DNA of 5,453 nt from Pseudanabaena sp. CAN_BIN31 (lineage in GTDB: Bacteria > Cyanobacteriota > Cyanobacteriia > Pseudanabaenales > Pseudanabaenaceae), in contig JAJAZG010000016.1 in the NCBI GenBank assembly GCA_026785865.1, forward strand, positions 1-5,453, given 5' to 3'. Of this stretch, positions 1 to 5,453 are shown one piece after another; position 1 is the stretch's first letter, and each line of letters opens with the position of its first letter. Made by a program: the position numbers and the translations under genes. The notes beneath the pieces are model-generated. The model was not told the origin of the DNA, did not search any database, and saw only the letters and a program-made list of their open reading frames with translations.

Positions 1-2
1 CT

Positions 3-68
3 TTTCGTGCGACAGAAACAAAAATTAATTTGTTTACGCACTTTGGCTATGCATGGTTGGAACCATAA
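3..68 (+). CDS. Possible C-terminal end of an unrecognised plus-strand gene (partial)
   Basis: Reading from base 3, the plus strand encodes 21 residues, FRATETKINLFTHFGYAWLEP read in two parts (FRATETKINL then FTHFGYAWLEP), ending at TAA 66-68. The composition looks like real protein, and the stop lies 65 nt before a strong bidirectional hairpin that would suit a plus-strand gene converging on the TPR gene. I do not recognise the family and propose no function. The frame starting at base 1 is also open, to TAG 178-180, but it would run through the terminator stem and overlap the end of the TPR gene, so I prefer the shorter frame. The call is weak because only about 20 codons are visible. Confidence 0.35.
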   Translation, partial: FRATETKINLFTHFGYAWLEP

Positions 69-133
69 AGCGATCGGCTCCCGAAAATTGGCAAATCAAC
101 ATGTTTTGATGCCTCGACTATTCCCAAATAAAG

Positions 134-160
134 AAAAAGCAGCACTTTGTGCTGCTTTTT
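134..160. terminator. Bidirectional rho-independent terminator after the TPR gene
   Basis: A perfect 12-bp inverted repeat, AAAAAGCAGCAC (134-145) and GTGCTGCTTTTT (149-160), encloses a 3-nt TTT loop. The GC-rich centre (GCAGCAC) is flanked by A/T tracts on both sides, so the RNA from either strand ends in a U run. On the minus strand it starts only 2 nt after the TPR stop codon (163-165), so it should end that transcript and any longer hemB-led transcript. It could also stop plus-strand transcription entering from the left. Confidence 0.85.
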
Positions 161-162
161 CC

Positions 163-1260
163 TTATTTGAGTTCAGATAGAGCTTTACGGGTTTGGGCTA
201 AGCCGTCAACATTGCCTTGCCGATTGAAGAACCGCTCAGCATTTTCTAACATCTTGCGAGCTTCGATCGCCCGTTGTTGAGTTATAAGTATTTTACCTAA
301 AGCCAAATAAGTCGCTGCATCTTCAGGCTCAAATTCCAAGATTTGACGATAAGCAACGATCGCGCCTGATAGTGAACCTTGCTGAATATACAGAGCGGCG
401 ATCTCCTGTTGCAACTCGATCAAATTATTCGTGGGGATAGTTCGGGCGGTGGCGGCACGACGAAGAGCCGTGATTGCCTCGGTATAATTGCCCTGACTTT
501 GAAATAATTTAGAAATCGCGAGATTGGCTTTGGGATGACGCGGATTAATTTCTAAAGCGCGTTTGTATTTGGCGATCGCCTCTTCATTTTGATTTTGTTC
601 AGCAAACAAACCACCGATCGCGACTAATACATCCGCATCAAAAGGCGCAATTTTGTCAGCTTGGGTGTAAATATCAAGTGCGCCTTTGCGATCGCCATTT
701 AGCTGTAACACATAGCCCAAATTAAGATAGCTCTTGGCTTCTCTGGGGGTAACCGCGATCGCTTGACGATAAATCTTGATCGCTTCGGTATAGTTTTTTT
801 GTTCAGTCAGCAAAAAACCAACGCTGTTATAGGCATCAACATTTTCGCGATCCAAGGCGATCACCCGACGATAGGCTGTCAAAGCACTGGCATAGTCCTT
901 AATGCGGACGTAGACGAAACCTAAAGCATTAAAGGCTTTGGCGTTATTTAGATCCAGTTTGGTCGCGTTCTCTAAAGCCGCGATCGCCCCCGAATAATTA
1001 TTTTGTTGGCTTAGTAAAAAACCAAGACTGGTTAAAATTTTGGAATTTTTTGGTTCAAGATTAGCAGCTTGTTGATAAGCGGCGATCGCGCCTGAGATAT
1101 CATTTTTTTGCCAAAGTTGCCGACCTTGATTAATCCATTCTGTAGCATCTTTTTTGGCTTGAGCATGGGCGCTGTCGTTAATTGGCAGAGCGATCGCCAC
1201 TGCGATCGTCATGACTAGAGCGAGATTTGTAAGGCGGGTGAGTGAACGAAACAAGCGCAT
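163..1260 (-). CDS. Exported tetratricopeptide-repeat (TPR) protein
   Basis: The protein has 365 aa from ATG 1260. Residues 1-33 form a classical signal peptide: basic n-region (MRLFRSLTRLTN), hydrophobic core (LALVMTIAVAIAL) and an AHA cleavage site before Q34. Nine TPR units of 34 residues follow at about 39-72, 73-106, 107-140, 141-174, 175-208, 209-242, 243-276, 281-314 and 315-348. The register is strict except for a 4-residue insertion (TNNL) between units 7 and 8. A short charged helix ends the protein. TPR arrays form superhelical scaffolds for protein binding; no catalytic domain is present, so a periplasmic or lumenal binding or assembly role is inferred. The frame stays open 15 codons further to TTG 1305 (19 nt from its upstream neighbour), but that would bury the signal peptide behind a polar extension, so ATG 1260 is preferred. 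It is the last gene of the run and ends at a hairpin. Confidence 0.88.
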   Translation of the reverse strand: MRLFRSLTRLTNLALVMTIAVAIALPINDSAHAQAKKDATEWINQGRQLWQKNDISGAIAAYQQAANLEPKNSKILTSLGFLLSQQNNYSGAIAALENATKLDLNNAKAFNALGFVYVRIKDYASALTAYRRVIALDRENVDAYNSVGFLLTEQKNYTEAIKIYRQAIAVTPREAKSYLNLGYVLQLNGDRKGALDIYTQADKIAPFDADVLVAIGGLFAEQNQNEEAIAKYKRALEINPRHPKANLAISKLFQSQGNYTEAITALRRAATARTIPTNNLIELQQEIAALYIQQGSLSGAIVAYRQILEFEPEDAATYLALGKILITQQRAIEARKMLENAERFFNRQGNVDGLAQTRKALSELK

Positions 1261-1282
1261 AAGCTTTTTGATTTGCGTTGAT

Positions 1283-1325
1283 GAATTTTTACTGTCAAGT
1301 ATCAAACTACTGATCGTAAAAATTC
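1283..1325. repeat. 10-bp perfect inverted repeat between the pentapeptide and TPR genes
   Basis: GAATTTTTAC (1283-1292) and GTAAAAATTC (1316-1325) are exact reverse complements separated by 23 nt. The loop holds a smaller AGTA/TACT pair (1298-1301 and 1308-1311). The element begins in the last base of the pentapeptide stop codon and ends 22 nt before the TPR ATG on the minus strand. It is AT-rich and lacks a U-tract terminator layout, so it looks more like an RNA stem or binding site than a terminator. Function is unknown. Confidence 0.45.
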
Positions 1326-2032
1326 TATTCTTCTGGGTTTAACTCTTCTATATTAACAATCTGAACTGAGTTCGGCGCATTGCGAGCATCGGTAAAATCA
1401 GTTCCTTCAATACTTTTCAGGGTTGATAGATAAGTTCCTGTCAAATCTGCACCGATTAACTTGGCATTAGCTAGGTTTGCCCAATTTAGCTTGGCATCAG
1501 TTAGATTAGCGTGGCTAAGATCCGCACCAGCGAGATTTGCTCCCGTTAAATTTGCCCTTGTCAGATCTGCACCAGTCAGATTTGCTCCTCGCAGATCTGC
1601 CCCATTTAGGCAAGCGCCCGTCAAAAAGGCATTTGATAAATTAGCGCGGCATAAACGCGATCGCGTCAAGTTGGCGCTAGTCAGAAATGCATTACTGAAG
1701 TTTGTTTCTACTAAAACAGCATCACTTAAATCAGCTTCGATCAAAAAAGCTTCTGAAAGATTTGCCCCAATCAACGAAGCTTGTCCGAGAATTGTGCCAT
1801 TGAGATTTGCTTGAATCAAAATTGAACCACTCAAATTTGCTCTTACCAAATTTGCCAGATTCAATTCCACATCTTCCAAATTAGCAACATCAAGCGTAAT
1901 CTCTTCGAGATCTGACTCGATAAAATTCGCGCCAGACAAGTTCGCGCCAGTCAAAATCAATCCAGTGAGCGATCGCTTGCTAAAGTCGCGGTCGCCCAAA
2001 GCGTAACTTTCGAGAAGTTCTTTTGCGTTCAT
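1325..2032 (-). CDS. Pentapeptide-repeat protein
   Basis: The protein has 235 aa from ATG 2032. After a short N-terminal helix (MNAKELLESYALGDRDF) it is almost entirely A(D/N)LXX pentapeptides. The central Leu/Phe/equivalent falls at every fifth residue from F17 to L202 without a break, giving 38 consecutive repeats. Ala dominates the i-2 position from residue 30 on. Known proteins of this type fold as a right-handed quadrilateral beta-helix, four pentapeptides per turn, which predicts about 9.5 turns here. A non-repeat acidic tail (about 203-235, ending EELNPEE) follows. There is no signal peptide or membrane segment, so a cytoplasmic location is expected. Such proteins are numerous in cyanobacteria and mostly of unknown function; a few elsewhere mimic DNA and bind gyrase, but nothing here shows that. 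It lies 27 nt after hemB and 64 nt before the TPR ATG, same strand. No clear Shine-Dalgarno is seen. Confidence 0.9.
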   Translation of the reverse strand: MNAKELLESYALGDRDFSKRSLTGLILTGANLSGANFIESDLEEITLDVANLEDVELNLANLVRANLSGSILIQANLNGTILGQASLIGANLSEAFLIEADLSDAVLVETNFSNAFLTSANLTRSRLCRANLSNAFLTGACLNGADLRGANLTGADLTRANLTGANLAGADLSHANLTDAKLNWANLANAKLIGADLTGTYLSTLKSIEGTDFTDARNAPNSVQIVNIEELNPEE

Positions 2033-2059
2033 TATTAACCAAAAATTAATGGGAAACGA

Positions 2060-3052
2060 TTAGGGGCGATAGCCCGAAGCCAGAAGTTGCGCGACCGCCT
2101 TGGCATGGTAAGACAAGATAATATCTGCACCTGCACGCTTCATGCTCAGCAACGTCTCGAACATGATCTTCTTCTCATCAATCCAGCCCAGTTGCGCCGC
2201 CGCCTTGACCATCGCATATTCACCACTGACGTTATAAGCAGCCACAGGCACGTTAGTTGCTTCTTTGACCTTGGCGATTATATCCAAATAAGCTAGAGCA
2301 GGCTTGACCATCACAATATCTGCACCTTCAGCAATATCGAGATAGACTTCTTTAATCGCTTCGCGAGAGTTGGCAGGGTCCATTTGATAAGTCTTCTTAT
2401 CGCCAGACTTAGGTGCAGAGCCGAGAGCGTCACGAAATGGGCCATAGTAAGCGGAAGCATATTTTGCGGAATAAGCGAGAATGCCGACATTCTCAAATCC
2501 AGCCTCATCTAAGCCTTGACGAATCGCACCAATGCGCCCATCCATCATGTCTGAAGGTGAAACAAAATCAGTTCCTGCGGCGGCTTGAGAAACCGACATT
2601 TTGACCAGAACTTCCACAGTCTGATCATTGAGAATTACGCCATTGTCATCAATGATGCCATCATGTCCATGTGTGGTGAAAGGATCAAGGGCAACATCAG
2701 TAAAAATAATAATATCGGGAACTACGGCTTTAATGGCACGGACTGCACGCTGGGCGAGTCCTTCGGGGTTAAAACTTTCGCTACCTGTCAGGTCTTTTTT
2801 CTCTTCGGGTACAGCAGGAAAGAGGGCGATCGCCTTAATTCCTAAGGCATAATTCTCTTCTACTTCTTTAACCAATAGATCGAGGGTGAAGCGATAAGCT
2901 TCAGGCATAGAAGGAATTTCAACGCGATTATTCTCTCCTTCCATAACAAACATCGGATAAATAAAATCATCTACAGATAGATGGTTTTCTCTAACAAGAC
3001 TACGCACCGAAGGATTACGGCGGAGGCGGCGAGGACGATGTGTGAGTTGCAT
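2060..3052 (-). CDS. hemB: Delta-aminolevulinic acid dehydratase (porphobilinogen synthase)
   Basis: This cytoplasmic enzyme joins two 5-aminolevulinate molecules into porphobilinogen, the first common pyrrole of haem, chlorophyll and bilin synthesis (EC 4.2.1.24). The 330-aa length is normal for the family. The N-terminal arm RPRRLRRNPSVRSLVRE is typical of the arm that holds the octamer together. Both Schiff-base lysines are in place: K197 in ILAYSAKYASAYYGPFRDA and K250 in DIVMVKPALAYLD. In the metal-site segment (residues 119-132, DVALDPFTTHGHDG) the three zinc-binding cysteines of E. coli-type enzymes are replaced by A121, D123 and D131, the zinc-independent, Mg-responsive type of plants, cyanobacteria and Pseudomonas. 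The start ATG 3052 has only a weak AAGAAA ribosome site. A probable extended -10 promoter lies about 75 nt upstream. It appears to lead a run with the pentapeptide and TPR genes. Confidence 0.97.
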   Translation of the reverse strand: MQLTHRPRRLRRNPSVRSLVRENHLSVDDFIYPMFVMEGENNRVEIPSMPEAYRFTLDLLVKEVEENYALGIKAIALFPAVPEEKKDLTGSESFNPEGLAQRAVRAIKAVVPDIIIFTDVALDPFTTHGHDGIIDDNGVILNDQTVEVLVKMSVSQAAAGTDFVSPSDMMDGRIGAIRQGLDEAGFENVGILAYSAKYASAYYGPFRDALGSAPKSGDKKTYQMDPANSREAIKEVYLDIAEGADIVMVKPALAYLDIIAKVKEATNVPVAAYNVSGEYAMVKAAAQLGWIDEKKIMFETLLSMKRAGADIILSYHAKAVAQLLASGYRP

Positions 3053-3081
3053 TGATGTTTCTTAACTTTTCTTAATGAATT

Positions 3082-3106
3082 TGTTTTAAAAGCGTTTGTT
3101 AAAACA
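3082..3106. promoter_or_regulatory. Inverted repeat in the hemB leader (possible operator or RNA stem)
   Basis: TGTTTTAA (3082-3089) and TTAAAACA (3099-3106) form a perfect 8-bp dyad with a 9-nt spacer. It lies between the predicted hemB -10 box and the hemB start, roughly +12 to +36 from a start near 3118, a position where a bound repressor could act. It matches no regulator site I know. The AT-rich composition raises the chance of coincidence. Closer to the start codon, TTTCTTAA also occurs twice, at 3058-3065 and 3068-3075, exactly 10 nt apart. Confidence 0.35.
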
Positions 3107-3124
3107 TTTATTTTTCAGATATGT

Positions 3125-3133
3125 ATTATATCA
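3125..3133 (-). promoter_or_regulatory. Predicted hemB promoter, extended -10
   Basis: Read on the minus strand, 3133-3125 is TGATATAAT: a perfect TATAAT hexamer preceded by the TGN extension. No good -35 hexamer lies 16-18 nt further upstream, which is common for extended -10 promoters. Transcription would start near 3118, giving a 5' leader of about 66 nt that contains the 3082-3106 dyad. Confidence 0.6.
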
Positions 3134-3215
3134 GAATCGCTAACATCAATGCGATCGCGCTTTGCGATCAAACCAAACCCAGAATTTTTGTATAGCTGTT
3201 CTTTTGTTCGCAATT

Positions 3216-3224
3216 TGCTATAAA
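3216..3224 (+). promoter_or_regulatory. Candidate promoter for the S9 peptidase gene, extended -10
   Basis: TGCTATAAA is a TGN extension plus a near-consensus TATAAA -10 box, giving a start near 3231 and a leader of about 70 nt. No clear -35 is visible. The box overlaps one arm of a dyad, TATAGC (3191-3196) and GCTATA (3217-3222). A second TATAAA at 3259-3264 is an alternative -10 that would leave a leader of about 30 nt before ATG 3301; the sequence alone does not decide between them. Confidence 0.4.
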
Positions 3225-3285
3225 GCCTAAAATAATATTTAGTCTTCTCGCGATACGTTATAAATTGTCAATGATCGGAAGTTTC

Positions 3286-3291
3286 AGGAAG
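3286..3291 (+). promoter_or_regulatory. Shine-Dalgarno site that favours ATG 3301
   Basis: AGGAAG stands 9 nt before ATG 3301, the best ribosome-binding match in this window. The upstream in-frame candidates, TTG 3265 and ATG 3271, have no purine-rich site before them. This supports starting the peptidase at 3301, which also gives a compact signal peptide. Confidence 0.6.
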
Positions 3292-3300
3292 TGGTTTGGT

Positions 3301-5277
3301 ATGAATAAGCGATCGCAGTTTCTCTCAATTATTTTTGCTAGTCTTACTTTTTCAGGCTTACCTGCTCACGCTCAATATTCAGGATTAGGCAAAGACAGCC
3401 TCGATCCTGCGATTCTTAAACGTTACGCTCCGCCTGCATTGCCCCCAAATATAACTCGTCCGATTGAGTCAATGTTGGATGTGCGATCGCCTGGACTCGG
3501 CATGGTCACTCCTGACGGCAAGCGCATGTTTTTTACATGGGGAATTACAGGAACAGTGCAAGTATGGCGGCTAGATGGGGCGCAGAAGTTTCCAAGTCAA
3601 GTTACGGGCGGTCAAGATGCCACCACGATCGCGGGGATGACTCCTGATGGAAAATATCTATTACTATCACGCGATCGCCAAGGCGAAGAAAACGCTGGCT
3701 TATATTTGCAATCCAGCAATGGTGGTGAGCTAGAGGTGATCCAGCACCTAGCAGGTGTACGCACCACGCTGCAATATGTTGACAATGACTCGCGCACGAT
3801 CTACTTCAGTGCCAATGACATCAAGCCTGATTCCTATGTAATCTATCGCTACGATTTGCAAACCAAACAAAAAGTGCAGATTTTTGGCGGTGATGGGGTT
3901 TGGTGGATTGCCGATGTGTTTGTCAATCCTCAAACAGGCGATCGCGAAAAATTTCTCTTTGCCAAAGCCACAGGCAGCCAATCGCGAGAATATTACGAAT
4001 TTGATATCAAAACCCAACAAACCACTCCAATGCTGGGTCAAAATGAGCAGGAAGAATATAGCGTCCAGTATGGCGTAAATAAAGACGAATATTTAGTACT
4101 AACTCCAAAATTTGGCGAATTTCGTCGCCTTTATCGTTATAAAGACAAGCAATTCACGCCGATCACACCAGACCTAAAAGCTGATGTCGCCAGCTTTGAT
4201 ATTGACGATCAACGTCAGCGCATTCTTTACTCGATTAATGATGGTGGTTACACTCGCCTAAAGGCGATCGCTGCCAATGACTTTGAAGCGATCGATCTGC
4301 CTCAATTTGACAATGCTGATCATATTTATACAGGTTCTACAACGCGCGACGGAAGATTCACGATGGTGGGTGTGGAGACAGCCAAAGCGCCACGCCTTAG
4401 TTATGTTTATGATTGGAAAACCAAGAAATTAACTCAATGGGTATTGCCTAGCACTCCTGAAATTGATACCAGTAAATTTACGGCGGCTAAACTCGAAAAC
4501 TATACAACGCGAGATGGGACAAAGATTCCCATGTTTGTTTATCGATCGCCGAACTGCGAAAATACTGCTCAAAATCCCATCGAAAAACCATGTCCAGTCA
4601 TTGTACATTTTCATGGTGGTCCCGAAGGACAAAGTATTCCTGGATTCAATCGTTACGCCCAATTATTTGTGAATGCAGGATTTGTATTTGTAGATCCAAA
4701 TGTGCGCGGTAGTGAGGGCTATGGCAAAACATGGCTAAATGCTGATAATGGACGCGATCGCCTCAAAGTAGTCACCGACATCGAAGATGCATCGATCTAC
4801 ATCCGCAAAAACTGGCAAATTAACAATAGCGTCCCAAAAATCGGCATTCTCGGCGGTAGCTATGGCGGTTATTCTGCTCTCATGGGCATGTCCAAATTTG
4901 CAGGCAGTTATGATGCTGGTGTATCGATTGTCGGCATTAGCAACCTGATCACGTTCCTAAATAACACTGCACCCTATCGCCGCATTCTTCGGATCAGTGA
5001 ATATGGCGATCCTGTCAAAGATCGGCAAGCCTTAATTGATTTGTCACCTGTCACCTATAGCGATCGCATCAAATCTCCATTATTAATTATCCAAGGCGCA
5101 AACGATCCCCGTGTCCCCGTTGGTGAAGCGATCCAGATTCAAAAAATTCTTGAACAAAAGAAAATCCCCTCTCAACTCGTAATTTTCCCCGATGAAGGTC
5201 ACGGCTCTAGCAAGCGTAGTAACCAAGTCTTAGAAATTGGCTATGCGATCGACTTCTTTAAAAAGAATTTACAGTAA
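3301..5277 (+). CDS. Exported S9-family (prolyl oligopeptidase-like) serine peptidase
   Basis: The protein has 658 aa from ATG 3301. Residues 1-24 are a signal peptide (MNKRSQ, then LSIIFASLTFSGLP, AHA site), so it should act in the periplasm or lumen. Residues about 70-382 carry seven blade-like repeats with DG-type turns (TPDGKRMFF, TPDGKYLLL, TRDGRFTMV), consistent with the beta-propeller that gates substrate entry in this family. The C-terminal alpha/beta hydrolase (about 400-658) has an oxyanion-side HFHGGPEG motif (436-443), nucleophile S520 in GGSYGGYS, D602 in GANDPRVP and H634 in DEGHGS, so the triad is complete. The family cleaves short peptides, often after Pro or at the N-terminus; substrate is not predictable here. 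The only two cysteines, C419 and C431, flank the start of the hydrolase core and could form a disulfide. The frame extends upstream to TTG 3265 and ATG 3271, but AGGAAG favours 3301. It is transcribed divergently from hemB and convergently with psbO. Confidence 0.92.
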   Translation: MNKRSQFLSIIFASLTFSGLPAHAQYSGLGKDSLDPAILKRYAPPALPPNITRPIESMLDVRSPGLGMVTPDGKRMFFTWGITGTVQVWRLDGAQKFPSQVTGGQDATTIAGMTPDGKYLLLSRDRQGEENAGLYLQSSNGGELEVIQHLAGVRTTLQYVDNDSRTIYFSANDIKPDSYVIYRYDLQTKQKVQIFGGDGVWWIADVFVNPQTGDREKFLFAKATGSQSREYYEFDIKTQQTTPMLGQNEQEEYSVQYGVNKDEYLVLTPKFGEFRRLYRYKDKQFTPITPDLKADVASFDIDDQRQRILYSINDGGYTRLKAIAANDFEAIDLPQFDNADHIYTGSTTRDGRFTMVGVETAKAPRLSYVYDWKTKKLTQWVLPSTPEIDTSKFTAAKLENYTTRDGTKIPMFVYRSPNCENTAQNPIEKPCPVIVHFHGGPEGQSIPGFNRYAQLFVNAGFVFVDPNVRGSEGYGKTWLNADNGRDRLKVVTDIEDASIYIRKNWQINNSVPKIGILGGSYGGYSALMGMSKFAGSYDAGVSIVGISNLITFLNNTAPYRRILRISEYGDPVKDRQALIDLSPVTYSDRIKSPLLIIQGANDPRVPVGEAIQIQKILEQKKIPSQLVIFPDEGHGSSKRSNQVLEIGYAIDFFKKNLQ

Positions 5278-5324
5278 ATCAAAAATAAGGAGACTTCCAG
5301 TTGGGAAGTCTCCTTATTTTTGAT
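5278..5324. terminator. Bidirectional terminator shared by the S9 peptidase and psbO
   Basis: A perfect 21-bp stem (5278-5298 paired with 5304-5324) closes a 5-nt loop. The core GGAGACTTCC/GGAAGTCTCC is GC-rich and is flanked by A and T tracts on the two sides, so it can work on both strands. It begins immediately after the peptidase TAA (5275-5277) and ends 5 nt before the psbO stop codon (5330-5332). It therefore fills nearly all of the 52-nt gap between the two converging genes. Confidence 0.92.
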
Positions 5325-5329
5325 CAAAA

Positions 5330-5453
5330 TTAAGCGCTAACTCGTCCGTAAAATACGCCGCGAATGATTACTTCCTTGGGCTCAACGCCGCCAAGGTCAT
5401 TGTCAGAGGTTTGCTCAGTCTCGAAAGTACCAGCAATTTCACCAGTGTCAGCA
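5330..5453 (-). CDS. psbO: Photosystem II manganese-stabilising protein PsbO, C-terminal part (cut by window edge)
   Basis: The minus strand encodes the last 40 residues of a protein that enters from beyond 5453, ending at TAA 5332-5330. The segment contains GEIAGTFETEQTSDNDLG, then EPKEVIIRGVFYGRVSA. From memory this matches the conserved C-terminal pattern of PsbO, GE(I/V)xGxFExxQxSDxDLGxxxPK(E/D)VxIxGxxY. PsbO is the roughly 33-kDa extrinsic lumenal subunit of photosystem II that stabilises the Mn4CaO5 cluster and supports oxygen evolution. Only the end of the final beta-strand region is visible, so the signal peptide, start and promoter lie outside the window. It converges on the S9 peptidase gene and shares its terminator. 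Assignment rests on this recalled motif, not on an alignment. Confidence 0.88.
   Translation of the reverse strand, partial: ADTGEIAGTFETEQTSDNDLGGVEPKEVIIRGVFYGRVSA

Larger units (their letters stand above)
572..5067. repeat. Dispersed HIP1 palindromes (GCGATCGC)
   Basis: Exact GCGATCGC octamers start at 572, 688, 755, 980, 1082, 1190, 1657, 1969, 2826, 3151, 3309, 3483, 3671, 3938, 4264, 4754 and 5060, with many one-mismatch relatives. Sixteen of the 17 lie in coding sequence and one (3151) in the hemB/peptidase intergenic region. HIP1 is a highly over-represented palindrome in many cyanobacterial genomes, linked to a GATC/GCGATCGC methylation context, and identifies the lineage here. It is a dispersed word, not a mobile element. 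Confidence 0.9.

Noticed and set aside
53..66. Perfect 14-bp palindrome ATGGTTGGAACCAT.
   Set aside because: With a 2-nt centre it folds poorly, has no U tract and matches no known site; it overlaps the possible gene end.
1293..1298. Minus-strand TTGACA, a perfect -35 hexamer upstream of the TPR gene.
   Set aside because: No acceptable -10 hexamer lies 16-18 nt downstream (best are CAAATC-like), so an internal promoter is not supported.
1260..1305. TTG 1305 as the start of the TPR protein, giving 380 residues.
   Set aside because: It adds a polar 15-residue extension before an otherwise standard signal peptide; ATG 1260 is the better start.
1461..1814. A 117-codon plus-strand frame full of Phe-Ala-Pro-Val and Ser-Ala-Pro-like repeats.
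   Set aside because: It is the antisense reading of the pentapeptide gene; its repetitiveness comes from the 15-bp DNA period of that gene.
2087..2852. Several open frames of 63-86 codons on both strands.
   Set aside because: All lie inside hemB in other frames, overlap each other and show no recognisable motif.
3153..3169. GATCGC/GCGATC inverted repeat with a 5-nt loop between hemB and the peptidase.
   Set aside because: It arises from a HIP1 octamer next to a partial HIP1 word, and 6 bp without a U tract is not a convincing terminator.
3612..4672. Open frames of 61-97 codons on both strands within the peptidase gene.
   Set aside because: They are shadows of a well-supported gene with a complete catalytic triad.

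Overview
The window comes from a cyanobacterium. The palindrome GCGATCGC (HIP1), a cyanobacterial hallmark, occurs 17 times as an exact octamer (about one per 320 bases). The genes fit this: a plant/cyanobacterial-type porphobilinogen synthase and the C-terminus of the photosystem II extrinsic protein PsbO. The genus cannot be fixed from this sequence.

Layout, left to right. Positions 1-68 may hold the last codons of an unrecognised plus-strand gene. A strong hairpin terminator follows at 134-160. Three minus-strand genes then run from about 3052 down to 163: hemB (5-aminolevulinate dehydratase), a cytoplasmic pentapeptide-repeat protein, and a TPR protein with a signal peptide. The gaps are 27 and 64 nt and contain no terminator, so they could form one transcript, probably started from a perfect extended -10 (TGATATAAT) upstream of hemB and ended at the 134-160 hairpin. 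Position 3053-3300 is a divergent intergenic region. From it a plus-strand gene encodes an exported S9-family (prolyl oligopeptidase-like) serine peptidase with an intact Ser-Asp-His triad. That gene converges on psbO, entering from the right edge on the minus strand. The two stop codons are only 52 nt apart, and a perfect 21-bp hairpin fills almost all of the space.

Functionally, hemB and psbO belong to core photosynthetic metabolism (tetrapyrrole synthesis; stabilising the oxygen-evolving Mn cluster). The peptidase and TPR protein probably act in the periplasm or thylakoid lumen, and the pentapeptide protein in the cytoplasm. No direct link among them can be proved from sequence. I found no mobile element, CRISPR array, RNA gene or convincing novel defence-like system. 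The most interesting points are the candidate hemB-pentapeptide-TPR operon, inverted repeats in the hemB leader and at the pentapeptide/TPR junction, HIP1 sites in phase with the TPR repeats, and an unbroken run of 38 pentapeptides.
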